Below are positions 1 through 8,415 of a DNA stretch of 64,000 nucleotides, piece by piece. Each line of letters starts with the position of its first letter. The stretch's first letter is position 1. This DNA is from UBA2241 sp963777895. GTDB taxonomy: Bacteria > Actinomycetota > Thermoleophilia > UBA2241. The notes below the pieces were generated by a model, which did not search any database, was not told the DNA's origin, and saw only the letters and a program-made list of their open reading frames with translations. The DNA lies in the NCBI GenBank assembly GCA_963777895.1, contig CAVZSF010000005.1, positions 930,001 to 994,000 on the forward strand, given 5' to 3'. Made by a program: the position numbers and the translations under genes.

Positions 1-1
1 G

Positions 2-652
2 GCCTTCGTCGAGGGGCACGCCGGCCGTCGCGTCGTCGTCGTGAACACCCATCATCACTGGGACCACGTCTATGGCAACGCGGCCTTCGCCGACCACGAC
101 ATCGTGGCGCATCGCTCCTGCGGACGTTTGATCGAGGCGCAGATGAGGAGCTACTCGGAACGCATGCCGCCGCCGCCGCGCGAGGGCGTGCCCCTGCCGA
201 CGATCACCTTCGGGGACCGGCTGAACTACGCGGGCGACGACGAGACCCTCAGCATTATCCACACGCCCGGCCACAGCGAAGACTCGGTGGTCGTCTACCT
301 CGACAAAGCGCGCGTGCTGCTCGCGGGAGACACGCTCGAGTATCCGCTGCCGAGCTTCTCCCAGCGCGACGGAAGGGACACCTGGGTGCGGACGCTCCGG
401 CAGCTGAAGCAGCTTCCGGCCGAACGCATCGTGCCGAGCCACGGCCCCACCATGGGCAAGGAGCTGATCGACCTCAACGAACGCTACATCAGCGGTCTCT
501 ACGAAGCCGTCGCCGCGCAGAAGCAGGCGGGCGCGAAACGGGACGACGTCGAGGTCCCGCCGGCGCAGCTGCTCGGGTCCGGCGTGGAGCTCGACGAGAC
601 GTACCGCGACGCGCATCGCGAGAACGTGGAGCGGGCCTACGACGAGCTCTGA
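2..652 (+). CDS. Metallo-beta-lactamase-fold hydrolase (5' end outside window)
   Basis: The frame is open to the left edge, so this is the C-terminal part of a longer protein; the GTG at 41 is internal, because the residues before it (RRVVVVNTHHHWDH) are the usual beta-strand leading into the metal motif. All the standard metal ligands of the fold are visible: HHHWDH (the HxHxDH motif), a His in HTPGHSED, the Asp in LLAGDTLEY and a late His in VPSHGP. The fold covers glyoxalase II-like thioesterases, lactonases and other hydrolases; nothing here picks the substrate. It is followed by about 160 bp without a gene before the Rrf2 regulator. Fold assignment is secure, function is not. Confidence 0.85.
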   Translation, partial: AFVEGHAGRRVVVVNTHHHWDHVYGNAAFADHDIVAHRSCGRLIEAQMRSYSERMPPPPREGVPLPTITFGDRLNYAGDDETLSIIHTPGHSEDSVVVYLDKARVLLAGDTLEYPLPSFSQRDGRDTWVRTLRQLKQLPAERIVPSHGPTMGKELIDLNERYISGLYEAVAAQKQAGAKRDDVEVPPAQLLGSGVELDETYRDAHRENVERAYDEL

Positions 653-780
653 AGCCGGGCGGGGCCGGCCGCGCCGGAGTCGCCTGAGCCGGGCTCGTCC
701 GAGGCCATCGCCGGCCCCCCGAGTGCACCGGTTCCGACCTCTGTCGCGCGCCATTGCGCCCGGCCTCGCTTGTGATGAAG

Positions 781-809
781 TGGACAAAGTCTTCCAGTTT
801 CGCTAGATT
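781..809 (+). promoter_or_regulatory. Sigma70-type promoter for a leaderless Rrf2 gene
   Basis: TGGACA at 781-786 and TAGATT at 804-809 are separated by 17 bp. Transcription would start about 7 bases later, at or next to the GTG start codon at 816, which has no Shine-Dalgarno sequence, so the mRNA is probably leaderless. A short imperfect dyad (GAAG at 777-780, CTTC at 791-794) spans the -35 box and could be part of an operator for the regulator itself. Confidence 0.5.
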
Positions 810-815
810 GTCGGT

Positions 816-1262
816 GTGAAGCTCTCGACCCAGGCCGACTACGCAGTCCGCGCCGTCTGCGAGCTCGCCCGGCACGAGCCGGGCGCCGTCGTACAGACGA
901 GCGTCATCGCCGACGCGCAGCACATCCCCGGCGCCTGCCTCAGCAAGGTGCTCCAGGAGCTGGCGCGCGCCGATCTGGTGCGTACGCACCGGGGCGCGCG
1001 CGGCGGCGTGAGTCTTGTCCGGCAGCCGGACGAGATCACGGTGCGGCAGGTCTACGAGGCGGTCGAGGGTCCGGTGCTGTTGCGGCGTTGCCGGCGGCGG
1101 GTAGAACGCTGCGGCGACGAGCACTGCGACACGCACGACTTCTGGGGTGGCGTCGAGGCTGCGCTCGAAGAGCAGCTCGACGCCACCACTTTCGCGGCCC
1201 TGGTCAGGCGGCTCTCCGCCGGCACGACCGGCGCGGCCGCCGGCAGTGCGGGGAGGAGGTGA
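816..1262 (+). CDS. Rrf2-family Fe-S transcriptional regulator
   Basis: A 148-aa protein that starts with the Rrf2 signature KLSTQADYAVRAVCEL, a winged helix-turn-helix of about 75 residues, followed by a dimerisation helix. Three cysteines at residues 92, 99 and 104 sit where IscR (C92, C98, C104) and other Rrf2 members hold a [2Fe-2S] or [4Fe-4S] cluster, so it probably senses iron-sulfur status, NO or redox. The next gene is a NifU-type scaffold whose Shine-Dalgarno sequence overlaps this stop codon; co-transcription and Fe-S autoregulation in the IscR manner are likely. The GTG at 816 is chosen because it begins the conserved N-terminus. The C-terminal tail (Ala/Gly-rich) is unremarkable. 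Confidence 0.88.
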   Translation: MKLSTQADYAVRAVCELARHEPGAVVQTSVIADAQHIPGACLSKVLQELARADLVRTHRGARGGVSLVRQPDEITVRQVYEAVEGPVLLRRCRRRVERCGDEHCDTHDFWGGVEAALEEQLDATTFAALVRRLSAGTTGAAAGSAGRR

Positions 1263-1266
1263 AGGG

Positions 1267-1503
1267 ATGGTAGAGATCAAGGAGCAGGTAGAGAAGGCGC
1301 TCGGTGACATCCGCCCCGCGCTGCAGGCCGACGGCGGCGACATCGAGCTCGTCGACGTCAAGGACGACGGCGTCGTCCAGGTGCGGCTCCAGGGCGCGTG
1401 CGCAGGTTGCCCGATGTCGCAGCTGACGCTGACCAACGGCGTCGAGCGGCACCTCAAGAACGTGGTGCCGGGCGTCGAGCGCGTCGAGAACCTGGCGTTC
1501 TAG
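1267..1503 (+). CDS. NifU C-terminal-domain Fe-S scaffold protein
   Basis: A 78-aa protein made entirely of the NifU C-terminal (Nfu) domain: ALQADGGDIELVDV near the N-terminus and the cluster-binding CxxC in GACAGCPMSQ, then the terminal helix ending VERVENLAF. Such proteins carry a [4Fe-4S] cluster at a dimer interface and pass it to apo-proteins in the cytosol. The ATG at 1267 follows a strong GGAGG at 1252-1256 that overlaps the end of the Rrf2 gene, so the two are translationally linked. An Fe-S carrier fits the many Fe-S enzymes in this window (Rieske, complex I, two radical SAM proteins, dehydratase-type activases). Confidence 0.9.
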   Translation: MVEIKEQVEKALGDIRPALQADGGDIELVDVKDDGVVQVRLQGACAGCPMSQLTLTNGVERHLKNVVPGVERVENLAF

Positions 1504-1591
1504 ACGGACGGGACACGAGGCGGCCGGGTCGGCTCCACACGGGCGGGCCCGGCCGCCGTGCGTTCCTCCTTCAGTGCGCTCGCGCGTAACC

Positions 1592-1617
1592 TTGGGCACA
1601 CTATCCAGGCGTATACT
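1592..1617 (+). promoter_or_regulatory. Probable promoter of ppk1
   Basis: A near-consensus -10 box TATACT lies at 1612-1617. The best -35-like match, TTGGGC at 1592-1597, is only 14 bp away, so the -35 element is uncertain. This places the transcript start about 85 bases upstream of the ppk1 start codon. Confidence 0.4.
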
Positions 1618-1706
1618 GATGCGCCCCCGTGGCGCGGTCCTGGCCGCGCCACGGGCCAGGGACCTTGTGGCGCCCTCTTGAGGCGCCGGCGACCGAGGAG
1701 GACCAC

Positions 1707-3944
1707 GTGAGAGGCGGGGATCGGCGGCACGCTCCCGCCGACGAGTATCACGGCAGGGAAGCGCTGAAGGAGACGACGCAGGCATCGTACGAGGAGTTCC
1801 TGCCGGATGCCGCGGCGGCGGCGCAGGCCGACGCTGATCTGCGCGATCCGACCCTGTACGTCAATCGCGAGCTCAGCATGCTCGACTTCTTCGAGCGCGT
1901 GCTCGACGAAGCCCGCGACCCGCTCAACCCCTTGCTCGAGCGGGTCAAGTTCGTCGGCATCGTCGGCTCGATCCTGGGCGAGTTCTTCATGGTCCGCATC
2001 GCCGGCCTTCGCCAGCAGGTGGACGCCGGCGTGACCGAGGCCTCCGCCGACGGCTACACGCCGCAGGTGCTGCTGCCCAGCACCCAGGAGCGCGCCTGGG
2101 GGATCATGAAGGCGGCGCGCCAGTGCCTCGCCGAGCTGCTGCCCGAGCTCGATGAAGCCGGGGTCCACATCGTCGACCACGAGCAGCTCGGCGACGACCA
2201 GCGCGCCGCCCTCGAGACGTACTTCCGCGAGCACGTCTTCCCGGTGCTCACGCCGCTGGCCTTCGACCCGGGACGGCCCTTCCCGCACATCTCCAACATG
2301 AGCCACAACCTCGCCGTGCTGGTGCGTGACGTCAATGGAGAGGAACGGTTCGCCCGGGTGAAGGTGCCGAAATCGCTGCCCCGGCTCGTGCCCGTTCCGC
2401 CGCAGGCGAAGGCGCGCCGGCGCGCCTCCGCCGACTCCGCCGCCCCCGAGGCCTGGTACACGTGGCTCGAGCAGATCATCGCCGCGCACCTGGACACGCT
2501 CTTCCCGGGCGTCGAGACGGTGGCGTCGTACCCCTTCCGCGTGACCCGTGACGCGGAGCTGGCCATCCAGGAGCTCGAGGCCGACGACCTGCTCGAGACG
2601 ATCGAGCGCTTCGTCAGGCGCCGCCGCTTCGGCTCGGTCGTCCGGGTGAGCATCGACGAGACCATGCCGCAGCGCGTGCGGGACATCCTCATCGAGAACC
2701 TCGACCTCACGCCCCGCGACCTCTACGAGGTCCCGTCACCGCTTGGTCTGAGCAGCCTGTGGGACGCGGCCAGCGCCGATCGCCCCGACCTGAAATACGC
2801 GCCGCTCGTGCAGAGCGTCCCGGCGCCCCTCGACGGTGTCGAAGGGTCTGACCTCTTCGCCGCGATCCGCCAGCGCGACGTGCTGCTCCACCACCCGTAC
2901 GACTCGTTCGACCCTGTCGTCGAGCTGCTCCGCGCGGCGGCGGCCGACCCGGACGTGCTCGCGATCAAGCAGACGCTCTACCGGGTCGGCCGCAACGCCC
3001 CGGTCGTCGAGCAGCTCATGGAGGCGGCCGCCAACGGCAAGGAGGTGGCCGTCCTCGTCGAGCTCAAGGCCCGCTTCGACGAAGAGAGCAACATCGGCTG
3101 GGCCAAGGCGCTCGAACGTGAGGGCGCCCACGTCGTCTACGGTCTCATCGGCCTCAAGACGCACTGCAAGGCCCTAATGATCGTGCGCCGCGAAGGCGAC
3201 AGCATCCGCCGCTACACGCATCTGGGCACGGGCAACTACAACAGCGTCACCACGAAGCAATACACCGACCTCGGCTACCTCACGGCGGACGAGGAGATCG
3301 GGGCCGACGCCGCCCTCGTCTTCAACCACCTCACGGGCGGCGGCATGGCGAGCGTCTACCGCAAGCTGCTGGTCGCTCCGATCAACCTCCGCCAGGGCAT
3401 CGAGGCGCGCATCGACCGGGAGATCGAGCATGCGCGCCGCGGCGAGGAGGCCCATCTCATCTTCAAGATGAACTCGCTGGTCGACAAGCCGATGATCCGG
3501 CGGCTCTACCGGGCTTCGCAGGCCGGCGTGAAGGTGGAGCTCAACGTGCGCGGCATGTGCTGCCTGCGCCCCGGGCTGCCTGGGGTGAGCGACAACATCA
3601 CCGAACGCAGCGTCGTCGGCCGTTTCCTCGAGCACAGCCGCATCTACTGGTTCCGCAACGGCGGCGACGAGGAGGTCCTGCTCGGCAGCGCCGACCTCAT
3701 GCCGCGCAACTTGAACCGCCGGGTCGAGATCCTCTTCCCGGTGCTCGACCCGGCGATCCGCGAGCGCCTGCGCGGCGAGATCCTCGGCACCTACCTCGCC
3801 GACGATCTCAAGACGCGCGTGCTGCATGCGGACGGCACCTGGGAACACGTGTGGCCGGCGGCCGGCGAGCGGCGGCTGAACGCCCAGGAGTGGTTCGTCG
3901 CCCGCGCACGCGAAGTAGCGTGTCTCGAGGAGTCGGCGTCGTGA
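1707..3944 (+). CDS. ppk1: Polyphosphate kinase 1
   Basis: Catalyses reversible transfer of the ATP gamma-phosphate onto polyphosphate. The 745-aa protein has the family layout: N-terminal domain beginning LYVNRELSMLDF, a head domain and two phospholipase-D-like catalytic domains. Both histidines of the active site are present: His486 in GLKTHCKAL (autophosphorylated His) and His643 in RFLEHSRIYW; RYTHLGTGNYN is the invariant loop. The GTG at 1707 is preferred over in-frame codons from 1629 because GAGGAG lies 6 bp before it. The stop overlaps the start of the SixA-like gene (GTGA), so the two are coupled. It opens a polyphosphate cluster that continues to PPK2. Confidence 0.95.
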   Translation: MRGGDRRHAPADEYHGREALKETTQASYEEFLPDAAAAAQADADLRDPTLYVNRELSMLDFFERVLDEARDPLNPLLERVKFVGIVGSILGEFFMVRIAGLRQQVDAGVTEASADGYTPQVLLPSTQERAWGIMKAARQCLAELLPELDEAGVHIVDHEQLGDDQRAALETYFREHVFPVLTPLAFDPGRPFPHISNMSHNLAVLVRDVNGEERFARVKVPKSLPRLVPVPPQAKARRRASADSAAPEAWYTWLEQIIAAHLDTLFPGVETVASYPFRVTRDAELAIQELEADDLLETIERFVRRRRFGSVVRVSIDETMPQRVRDILIENLDLTPRDLYEVPSPLGLSSLWDAASADRPDLKYAPLVQSVPAPLDGVEGSDLFAAIRQRDVLLHHPYDSFDPVVELLRAAAADPDVLAIKQTLYRVGRNAPVVEQLMEAAANGKEVAVLVELKARFDEESNIGWAKALEREGAHVVYGLIGLKTHCKALMIVRREGDSIRRYTHLGTGNYNSVTTKQYTDLGYLTADEEIGADAALVFNHLTGGGMASVYRKLLVAPINLRQGIEARIDREIEHARRGEEAHLIFKMNSLVDKPMIRRLYRASQAGVKVELNVRGMCCLRPGLPGVSDNITERSVVGRFLEHSRIYWFRNGGDEEVLLGSADLMPRNLNRRVEILFPVLDPAIRERLRGEILGTYLADDLKTRVLHADGTWEHVWPAAGERRLNAQEWFVARAREVACLEESAS

Positions 3945-4423
3945 GGCGGGTCTACTTCCTCCGCCACGGCAAGGCGGCGTCGCGCACGGGCTGGACGGGC
4001 GACGACGGGCTGCGTCCGCTCACGCCCGAGGGCGCGGAGGAGCTGCGCGAAGAGGCCAGAGCCCTCAAGGCTTTGGGCCTCTCGGTCGAGGCGATCGTGA
4101 CAAGTCCGCTGGTGCGGGCGCGGCAGACGGCCGACATTGTGGCGGAGGTGCTCGGCCTGCAGGACGTGGTCACCGAAGACGAGCGCCTCGCGCACGGGTT
4201 CGACCTGCGCGCCCTCGCAAAGATCGCCGCGGCGCACCCCGAGGCCGACTATCTGATGGTCGTGGGGCACGAGCCTGAATTCAGCGAGGCCGTCGGCCAG
4301 CTGATCGGGGGCGGCGCCGTGGCCATGAAGAAGGGCGGGCTGGCGAGGGTCGACCTCGCCGAGGGTTCACTCAAGCGCGGCGTGCTGGCGTGGCTTCTCA
4401 CGCCGCCGCTTCTGGGAGCCTGA
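3941..4423 (+). CDS. SixA-like histidine phosphatase
   Basis: A 160-aa phosphoglycerate-mutase-fold phosphatase of the small SixA type. The catalytic RHG sits at the N-terminus (YFLRHGKAA), with the second conserved Arg in SPLVRARQTA and the late His in VVGHEPEFSE. SixA dephosphorylates phospho-His proteins in E. coli; in polyphosphate gene neighbourhoods the substrate is unknown. The GTG at 3941 overlaps the ppk1 stop by 4 bp and has GAGGAG at 3928-3933. The next gene starts 4 bp after its stop, making ppk1, this gene and the CYTH-CHAD gene a tight operon. Confidence 0.88.
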   Translation: MRRVYFLRHGKAASRTGWTGDDGLRPLTPEGAEELREEARALKALGLSVEAIVTSPLVRARQTADIVAEVLGLQDVVTEDERLAHGFDLRALAKIAAAHPEADYLMVVGHEPEFSEAVGQLIGGGAVAMKKGGLARVDLAEGSLKRGVLAWLLTPPLLGA

Positions 4424-4427
4424 GGCC

Positions 4428-6341
4428 GTGGAGGTCGAGGCCAAGTTCCGCGTCCCCGACGAGGCGACGCTGGCGCGCCTCGAGGCGGTGGCGGCGCTCG
4501 CCGGCTACGACGTCGACGCCGGCGAGCGCCGCCACGACAGCGACACCTTTCTGGACACCGCGTCGGGCGCCTTCCTCGCGGCCGGCTACTACCTCCGCCG
4601 CCGGGAGACCTCCGATGGCGTCAAGCTCGCTCTGAAGCAGCTGGCCTCCGACGAGAGCGGTGTGTTGCGCCGCGAGGAGCTCGAGATGCTGGTCGCCGCC
4701 GACGTGCCGGTGGACGAGTGGCCGGCGGGAGACCTGCGGGCGCGCGTCGAGGAGATCGCGGCCGGGCAGCCGCTCGAGCCTCTGCTCGCCCTGAGCCAGG
4801 AGCGCCTCGCGCGCCGCATCGAGCGCGACGGCCGCGAGGTCGCAGAGCTCAGCCTCGACCGGGTGAGGGCCGGGTCGAGCCGAGGCGACGTGCTCTGGTT
4901 CGAGGTGGAGGTCGAGACGCGCGGCGAGGGAGACGACGCCGACCTCGCCGCGCTCGCCGCCGAGTTGCGCGAGCGCTGGAACTTGATGCCCGAGGGCAGC
5001 TCCAAGTTTGCGCGGGCCCTCGAGCTCGCGGAAGGACGCGCGCAGGCCGGTGCCCACGAAGGTGACGCCGATCAGACGGGCGATGACACTGACGGCCGCC
5101 TGTTCGCGGCGGAGGAGCGCCGCCTGCACGAAGCCATGGCCGCCGCGCAGGGCGCCGTCGCGCGGCGCGCGCGCGCACTGCTGAGGCTCGATCAGGGGGC
5201 CACGCAGACCGAGGCGGGATCGAGCGCGCCTCTCTCGGCGCGCCGCGTCCGCTACTGGCTCGCCCGCTACCGGCGCGAGGGCCTGGCCATCTACGGGGCG
5301 GGCTTGCTGGCGGTCCAGGGCGACGCGCCGCCGGAGCTGGAGGGCGTCGAGCTTCTCCCGGAGGAGCCCGCGGCGTTGCCCAAACGACCGGCGATCACTC
5401 GCGACGACACGATGACCGAGGCGGCCGTGAAGACGCTCCGCCTGCACTTCGCCAAGATGCTGGCCCACGAGGAGGGCACGCGCCTCGGCGAGGACATCGA
5501 GGAGCTGCACGACATGCGCGTCTCGACGCGGCGGATGCGCATGGCACTGCGCGTGTTCGCGGACTACCTGGACCCCGACGTGCTGCGGCCGGTGCTGAAG
5601 GGCCTGCGCCGCACCGGCCGTTCGCTAGGCGCCGTGCGCGACCTCGACGTCTTCGGCGAGAAGACGGAGCACTACCTCGATGGTCTGCCGGCGTCGGTCG
5701 GCGAGCTCGAGGGCCTGCTGGCCGCCTGGCGGGACGAGCGCGAGCGGCAGCGTGAGCGCATGGTGCGCTACCTCGACGGCCAGAAGTACCGCACCTTCGT
5801 CGAGAGGACGGCCGAGCTGCTGGATGGCCCGGTCCTGCCCCTGGCGCCGGCACACGCTGAGGCGCGGCCGCAACTCGTCTCGCAGGTCCTGCCCGGCGTG
5901 CTCTACAAGGACATGGGCCTCGTCTGGGCGTTCGACGGGCAGCTCGGCGGGCTTGAGACGCCGCTGCCGCGCTTCCACGCTCTGCGCATCTCGTGCAAGG
6001 GGCTCCGCTACACGCTCGAGTTCTTCGAGGAGGTCCTGGGTCCGGGAGCGCGTCCCCTCATCAAGAACGTGAAGAGCCTCCAGGATCACCTCGGCGACCT
6101 GCAGGACGGCGTCGTCACTACGGGTATCCTGCGCGACTACCTGACCTGGGGCACGTGGCGCCACGACGGGCATCGTCTGCCGGGACCGACCGAAGTGATC
6201 GTCGCGCCCGACGTCTCGCGGTACCTGACGGCACGGCAGGACGAGATGGAACGGCTGGTGCTCACGTTCCCGGAGGTCTGGCCGACGGTCGGCGGGCCTG
6301 TCTTCAGCAAGGACCTCGCCAACCTCATCGCCGGCATCTGA
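4428..6341 (+). CDS. CYTH and CHAD domain protein (polyphosphate-associated)
   Basis: A 637-aa fusion. Residues 1 to about 200 are a CYTH triphosphate-tunnel domain, recognised by the N-terminal ExExK-type motif (EVEAKFRV) and alternating charged strands. Residues from about 325 onward are a CHAD domain, a helical bundle rich in conserved His and Arg (ELHDMRVSTRRMRMALRVF) that binds polyphosphate. The middle 120 residues are a less conserved linker. CYTH-CHAD proteins cluster with polyphosphate enzymes and some CYTH domains are tripolyphosphatases; activity here is inferred. It is the last gene of the ppk1 operon and faces the convergent ppx gene. Confidence 0.9.
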   Translation: MEVEAKFRVPDEATLARLEAVAALAGYDVDAGERRHDSDTFLDTASGAFLAAGYYLRRRETSDGVKLALKQLASDESGVLRREELEMLVAADVPVDEWPAGDLRARVEEIAAGQPLEPLLALSQERLARRIERDGREVAELSLDRVRAGSSRGDVLWFEVEVETRGEGDDADLAALAAELRERWNLMPEGSSKFARALELAEGRAQAGAHEGDADQTGDDTDGRLFAAEERRLHEAMAAAQGAVARRARALLRLDQGATQTEAGSSAPLSARRVRYWLARYRREGLAIYGAGLLAVQGDAPPELEGVELLPEEPAALPKRPAITRDDTMTEAAVKTLRLHFAKMLAHEEGTRLGEDIEELHDMRVSTRRMRMALRVFADYLDPDVLRPVLKGLRRTGRSLGAVRDLDVFGEKTEHYLDGLPASVGELEGLLAAWRDERERQRERMVRYLDGQKYRTFVERTAELLDGPVLPLAPAHAEARPQLVSQVLPGVLYKDMGLVWAFDGQLGGLETPLPRFHALRISCKGLRYTLEFFEEVLGPGARPLIKNVKSLQDHLGDLQDGVVTTGILRDYLTWGTWRHDGHRLPGPTEVIVAPDVSRYLTARQDEMERLVLTFPEVWPTVGGPVFSKDLANLIAGI

Positions 6342-6346
6342 CGGCG

Positions 6347-6363
6347 GGACGCCGGCGGCGTCC
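6347..6363. terminator. Weak hairpin between converging genes
   Basis: A 7-bp perfect stem (GGACGCC with GGCGTCC, 3-nt loop) sits in the 44-bp gap between the CYTH-CHAD gene and the reverse-strand Ppx gene. No T-tract follows on either strand, so a terminator role is only suggested by position. Confidence 0.3.
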
Positions 6364-6385
6364 GCGGCCAGTCGTGGCGGTGCGA

Positions 6386-8005
6386 TCAGAGGATCCCGAG
6401 GTCCCGCACCGTTCCGTCTTCTGCGGCGACGGCGAGGCGCAAATCGGCCCGCAGTGCCTTGCGAAGCGCGCCCGACCGGCTCTGCAGGCCCCATTGCTCC
6501 AAGCGCCAGTCGCCCCTCGGCCGGACGGTGAGGACCACTTCGCGGGCGGCGTCCCTGGACAGCGTGGCCTCTGCCACGGCGCCGGCGTGGCCGCGGTCCA
6601 GCACCTCGGCGAGGCGCAGGAAGAGGCTGAGCCAGCGCACCATCTCGCGGTCGCCCGGGTCCACCGCGCGCATCACTTCGTGACCGGCGCGCGGCAGGCC
6701 CTTGCGGTGGAAGAAGGCGACCGCGGCCATCACCGCGATCTCTTCCTGGTCGAAGCCGAGGAGATCGGCGTTGCGGATCAGGTAGTGGGTGTGCCGCTGG
6801 TGGTCGCTGTAGCTCAGCAGGCTGCCGATGTCGTGCAGGAGGGCGGCGTAGCGGAGCAGGTCACGCGCGAGTTCGCCGAGGTCATGGAGGCCGGCAGCCT
6901 CGGAACTGTCGAAGAGCTGCTCGCCCAGAGCGGCGACGTGTCGGCTGTGCACGTCGTCGCCGCCGGTGACGTGCGCGAGGTGCAGCACGCTGCGCTCGCG
7001 CACCGAACCGGCGGCCGCTCCGTGGTCGTGCCGGGCGAGGTGGTCCATGAGCAGGCCTTCCCGCAGGCCGCAGTTCGCGAGGGTCGTGATCGTGCGGAGC
7101 CCGAGCATCTCCATGACCGTCTCGAGGATCGCCGCGCCGGCGACGACGATGTCCGCGCGCGCCGGGTTCAGGCCCGGCACCTTGCGCCGCTCGTCGAGCG
7201 GCAGGGTGCGCAGTGCCTTGGCGACCTTGCGCAGGTCGGCGCGGGACAGCGGCTGTTCGGCGGCGGGCGCCTGGTCAAGAAGTGTGCGAGCGGCCACCGC
7301 CGCGAGGCTCACGGCGCTTCCGGACGTGCCCACGGCGAGATCGACGGGGAGGCCCTGGAGGCGCCGCGCGAGCGGCGCCAGCGCCAGCTCCGCGCGGCGC
7401 CGAAGCTCGCGGTAGTCGGCGCCGGACACCGGCCCATCGCCGCTCTGCGGCCCGGAGGCCGTCAGGCGCAGGGCGCCGAGGCGCATCGACTCGACCGCCT
7501 CGGCGCCCTGCGCCCCGCCGATGGCGAGCTCCGTGCTGCCGCCACCGATGTCGAGGACAAGGAGGCGCCGGTCGCCGGCATGCACGCGGCTCAGCACGCC
7601 GAGGAAGATGAGGCGAGCCTCCTCGGCGCCTGAGACAACGTGGACAAGGAGGCCCGCCTCCCGGCGCATGCGGCGCACGAAGACGTCACGGTTGGCGGCT
7701 TCGCGCACGGCCGCCGTGGCGACCGTGGTGATCTCGTGGGCGCCGTGCGCCCGGGCCAGCTCCGCGAACCGGGCCCCGACGGCGACCGCCCGGTCCATCG
7801 CCGCCGCCTGCAGCGTGGGCTCGTCGCCGAACTCGCCCTCGCCGAGGCGCACCGCCTCCTTCTGCTGGGTCAGCACGCTCCACGAGCTCCCGTGGAGCCC
7901 GACCACCAGGAGGCGCACCGAGTTGGTGCCGATGTCGATGAAGGCCGGCACGCCGGCCTCGCCCCCATCGCGCACTGCGCGTCCCGCCTCGCCCCGGTCG
8001 TTCAC
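6386..8005 (-). CDS. ppx: Ppx/GppA exopolyphosphatase with C-terminal HD domain
   Basis: A 539-aa protein. The N-terminal ASKHA-type Ppx/GppA domain (residues about 15-320) shows FIDIGTNSVRLLV and the second phosphate loop LDIGGGSTELAIGG; it removes terminal phosphate from polyphosphate or pppGpp. The C-terminal part (about 340-500) is an HD domain with AALLHDIGSLL, as in long GppA forms. The GTG at 8005 is used because it directly precedes the conserved start of the fold; upstream in-frame codons are Arg/Glu-rich and overlap the small Cys-motif gene, whose own frame is a better gene. Together with PPK1 and PPK2 it gives both synthesis and breakdown of polyphosphate. Confidence 0.93.
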   Translation of the reverse strand: MNDRGEAGRAVRDGGEAGVPAFIDIGTNSVRLLVVGLHGSSWSVLTQQKEAVRLGEGEFGDEPTLQAAAMDRAVAVGARFAELARAHGAHEITTVATAAVREAANRDVFVRRMRREAGLLVHVVSGAEEARLIFLGVLSRVHAGDRRLLVLDIGGGSTELAIGGAQGAEAVESMRLGALRLTASGPQSGDGPVSGADYRELRRRAELALAPLARRLQGLPVDLAVGTSGSAVSLAAVAARTLLDQAPAAEQPLSRADLRKVAKALRTLPLDERRKVPGLNPARADIVVAGAAILETVMEMLGLRTITTLANCGLREGLLMDHLARHDHGAAAGSVRERSVLHLAHVTGGDDVHSRHVAALGEQLFDSSEAAGLHDLGELARDLLRYAALLHDIGSLLSYSDHQRHTHYLIRNADLLGFDQEEIAVMAAVAFFHRKGLPRAGHEVMRAVDPGDREMVRWLSLFLRLAEVLDRGHAGAVAEATLSRDAAREVVLTVRPRGDWRLEQWGLQSRSGALRKALRADLRLAVAAEDGTVRDLGIL

Positions 8006-8031
8006 CGGCGGCTCCCGCCTGCGGCCGTCGC

Positions 8032-8235
8032 CTACTTCTTCGCGGCGGCCTTCTTCGACTTCTTGCCGCCCTTCTTCGCCTTCTTCACGGCGGCCCGGTC
8101 CTCGTTGAGCTTGTCGAGGCCCTTCTTCTTGCCGTACTCGTCGATGTAGGTCTGGGCGATCTCGCACTTCTTGCAGCCTTTGCCGCAGCAGTCCTTCCAC
8201 TGCTTGCGGCTGAAGCGCTCCTTGAGCTCTGGCAT
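8032..8235 (-). CDS. Small Cys-rich protein with Lys/Ala tail
   Basis: A 67-aa protein with two parts: an N-terminal Cys motif (KDCCGKGCKKCEIA, i.e. CCxxxCxxC) and a strongly basic tail made of Lys, Gly and Ala (AKKGGKKSKKAAAKK). I do not recognise the family. The cysteines could bind zinc or an Fe-S cluster; the histone-H1-like tail suggests binding to a polyanion, and next to Ppx and PPK2 the obvious candidates are polyphosphate or nucleic acid. It lies 26 bp upstream of ppx on the same strand, so co-expression is likely. That it is a real gene is supported by the motif structure and its use of an otherwise empty spacer. Confidence 0.65.
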   Translation of the reverse strand: MPELKERFSRKQWKDCCGKGCKKCEIAQTYIDEYGKKKGLDKLNEDRAAVKKAKKGGKKSKKAAAKK

Positions 8236-8415
8236 CCGGTCGCTCCGGTTGGATGGGTCACGGCGCTCCTCCGTGGGACACGGCGCTGCTCCGTGGGTCA
8301 GGCGCCACTACGATACCGTTCGCGGACGTTCCTCAATCCCCGGACGCACGCCGGGTCGCCGGGGCGGCAAGACCGCAAGGCGTATCATGTGCGGGACGCG
8401 AGGAGGAGGCCCGGG

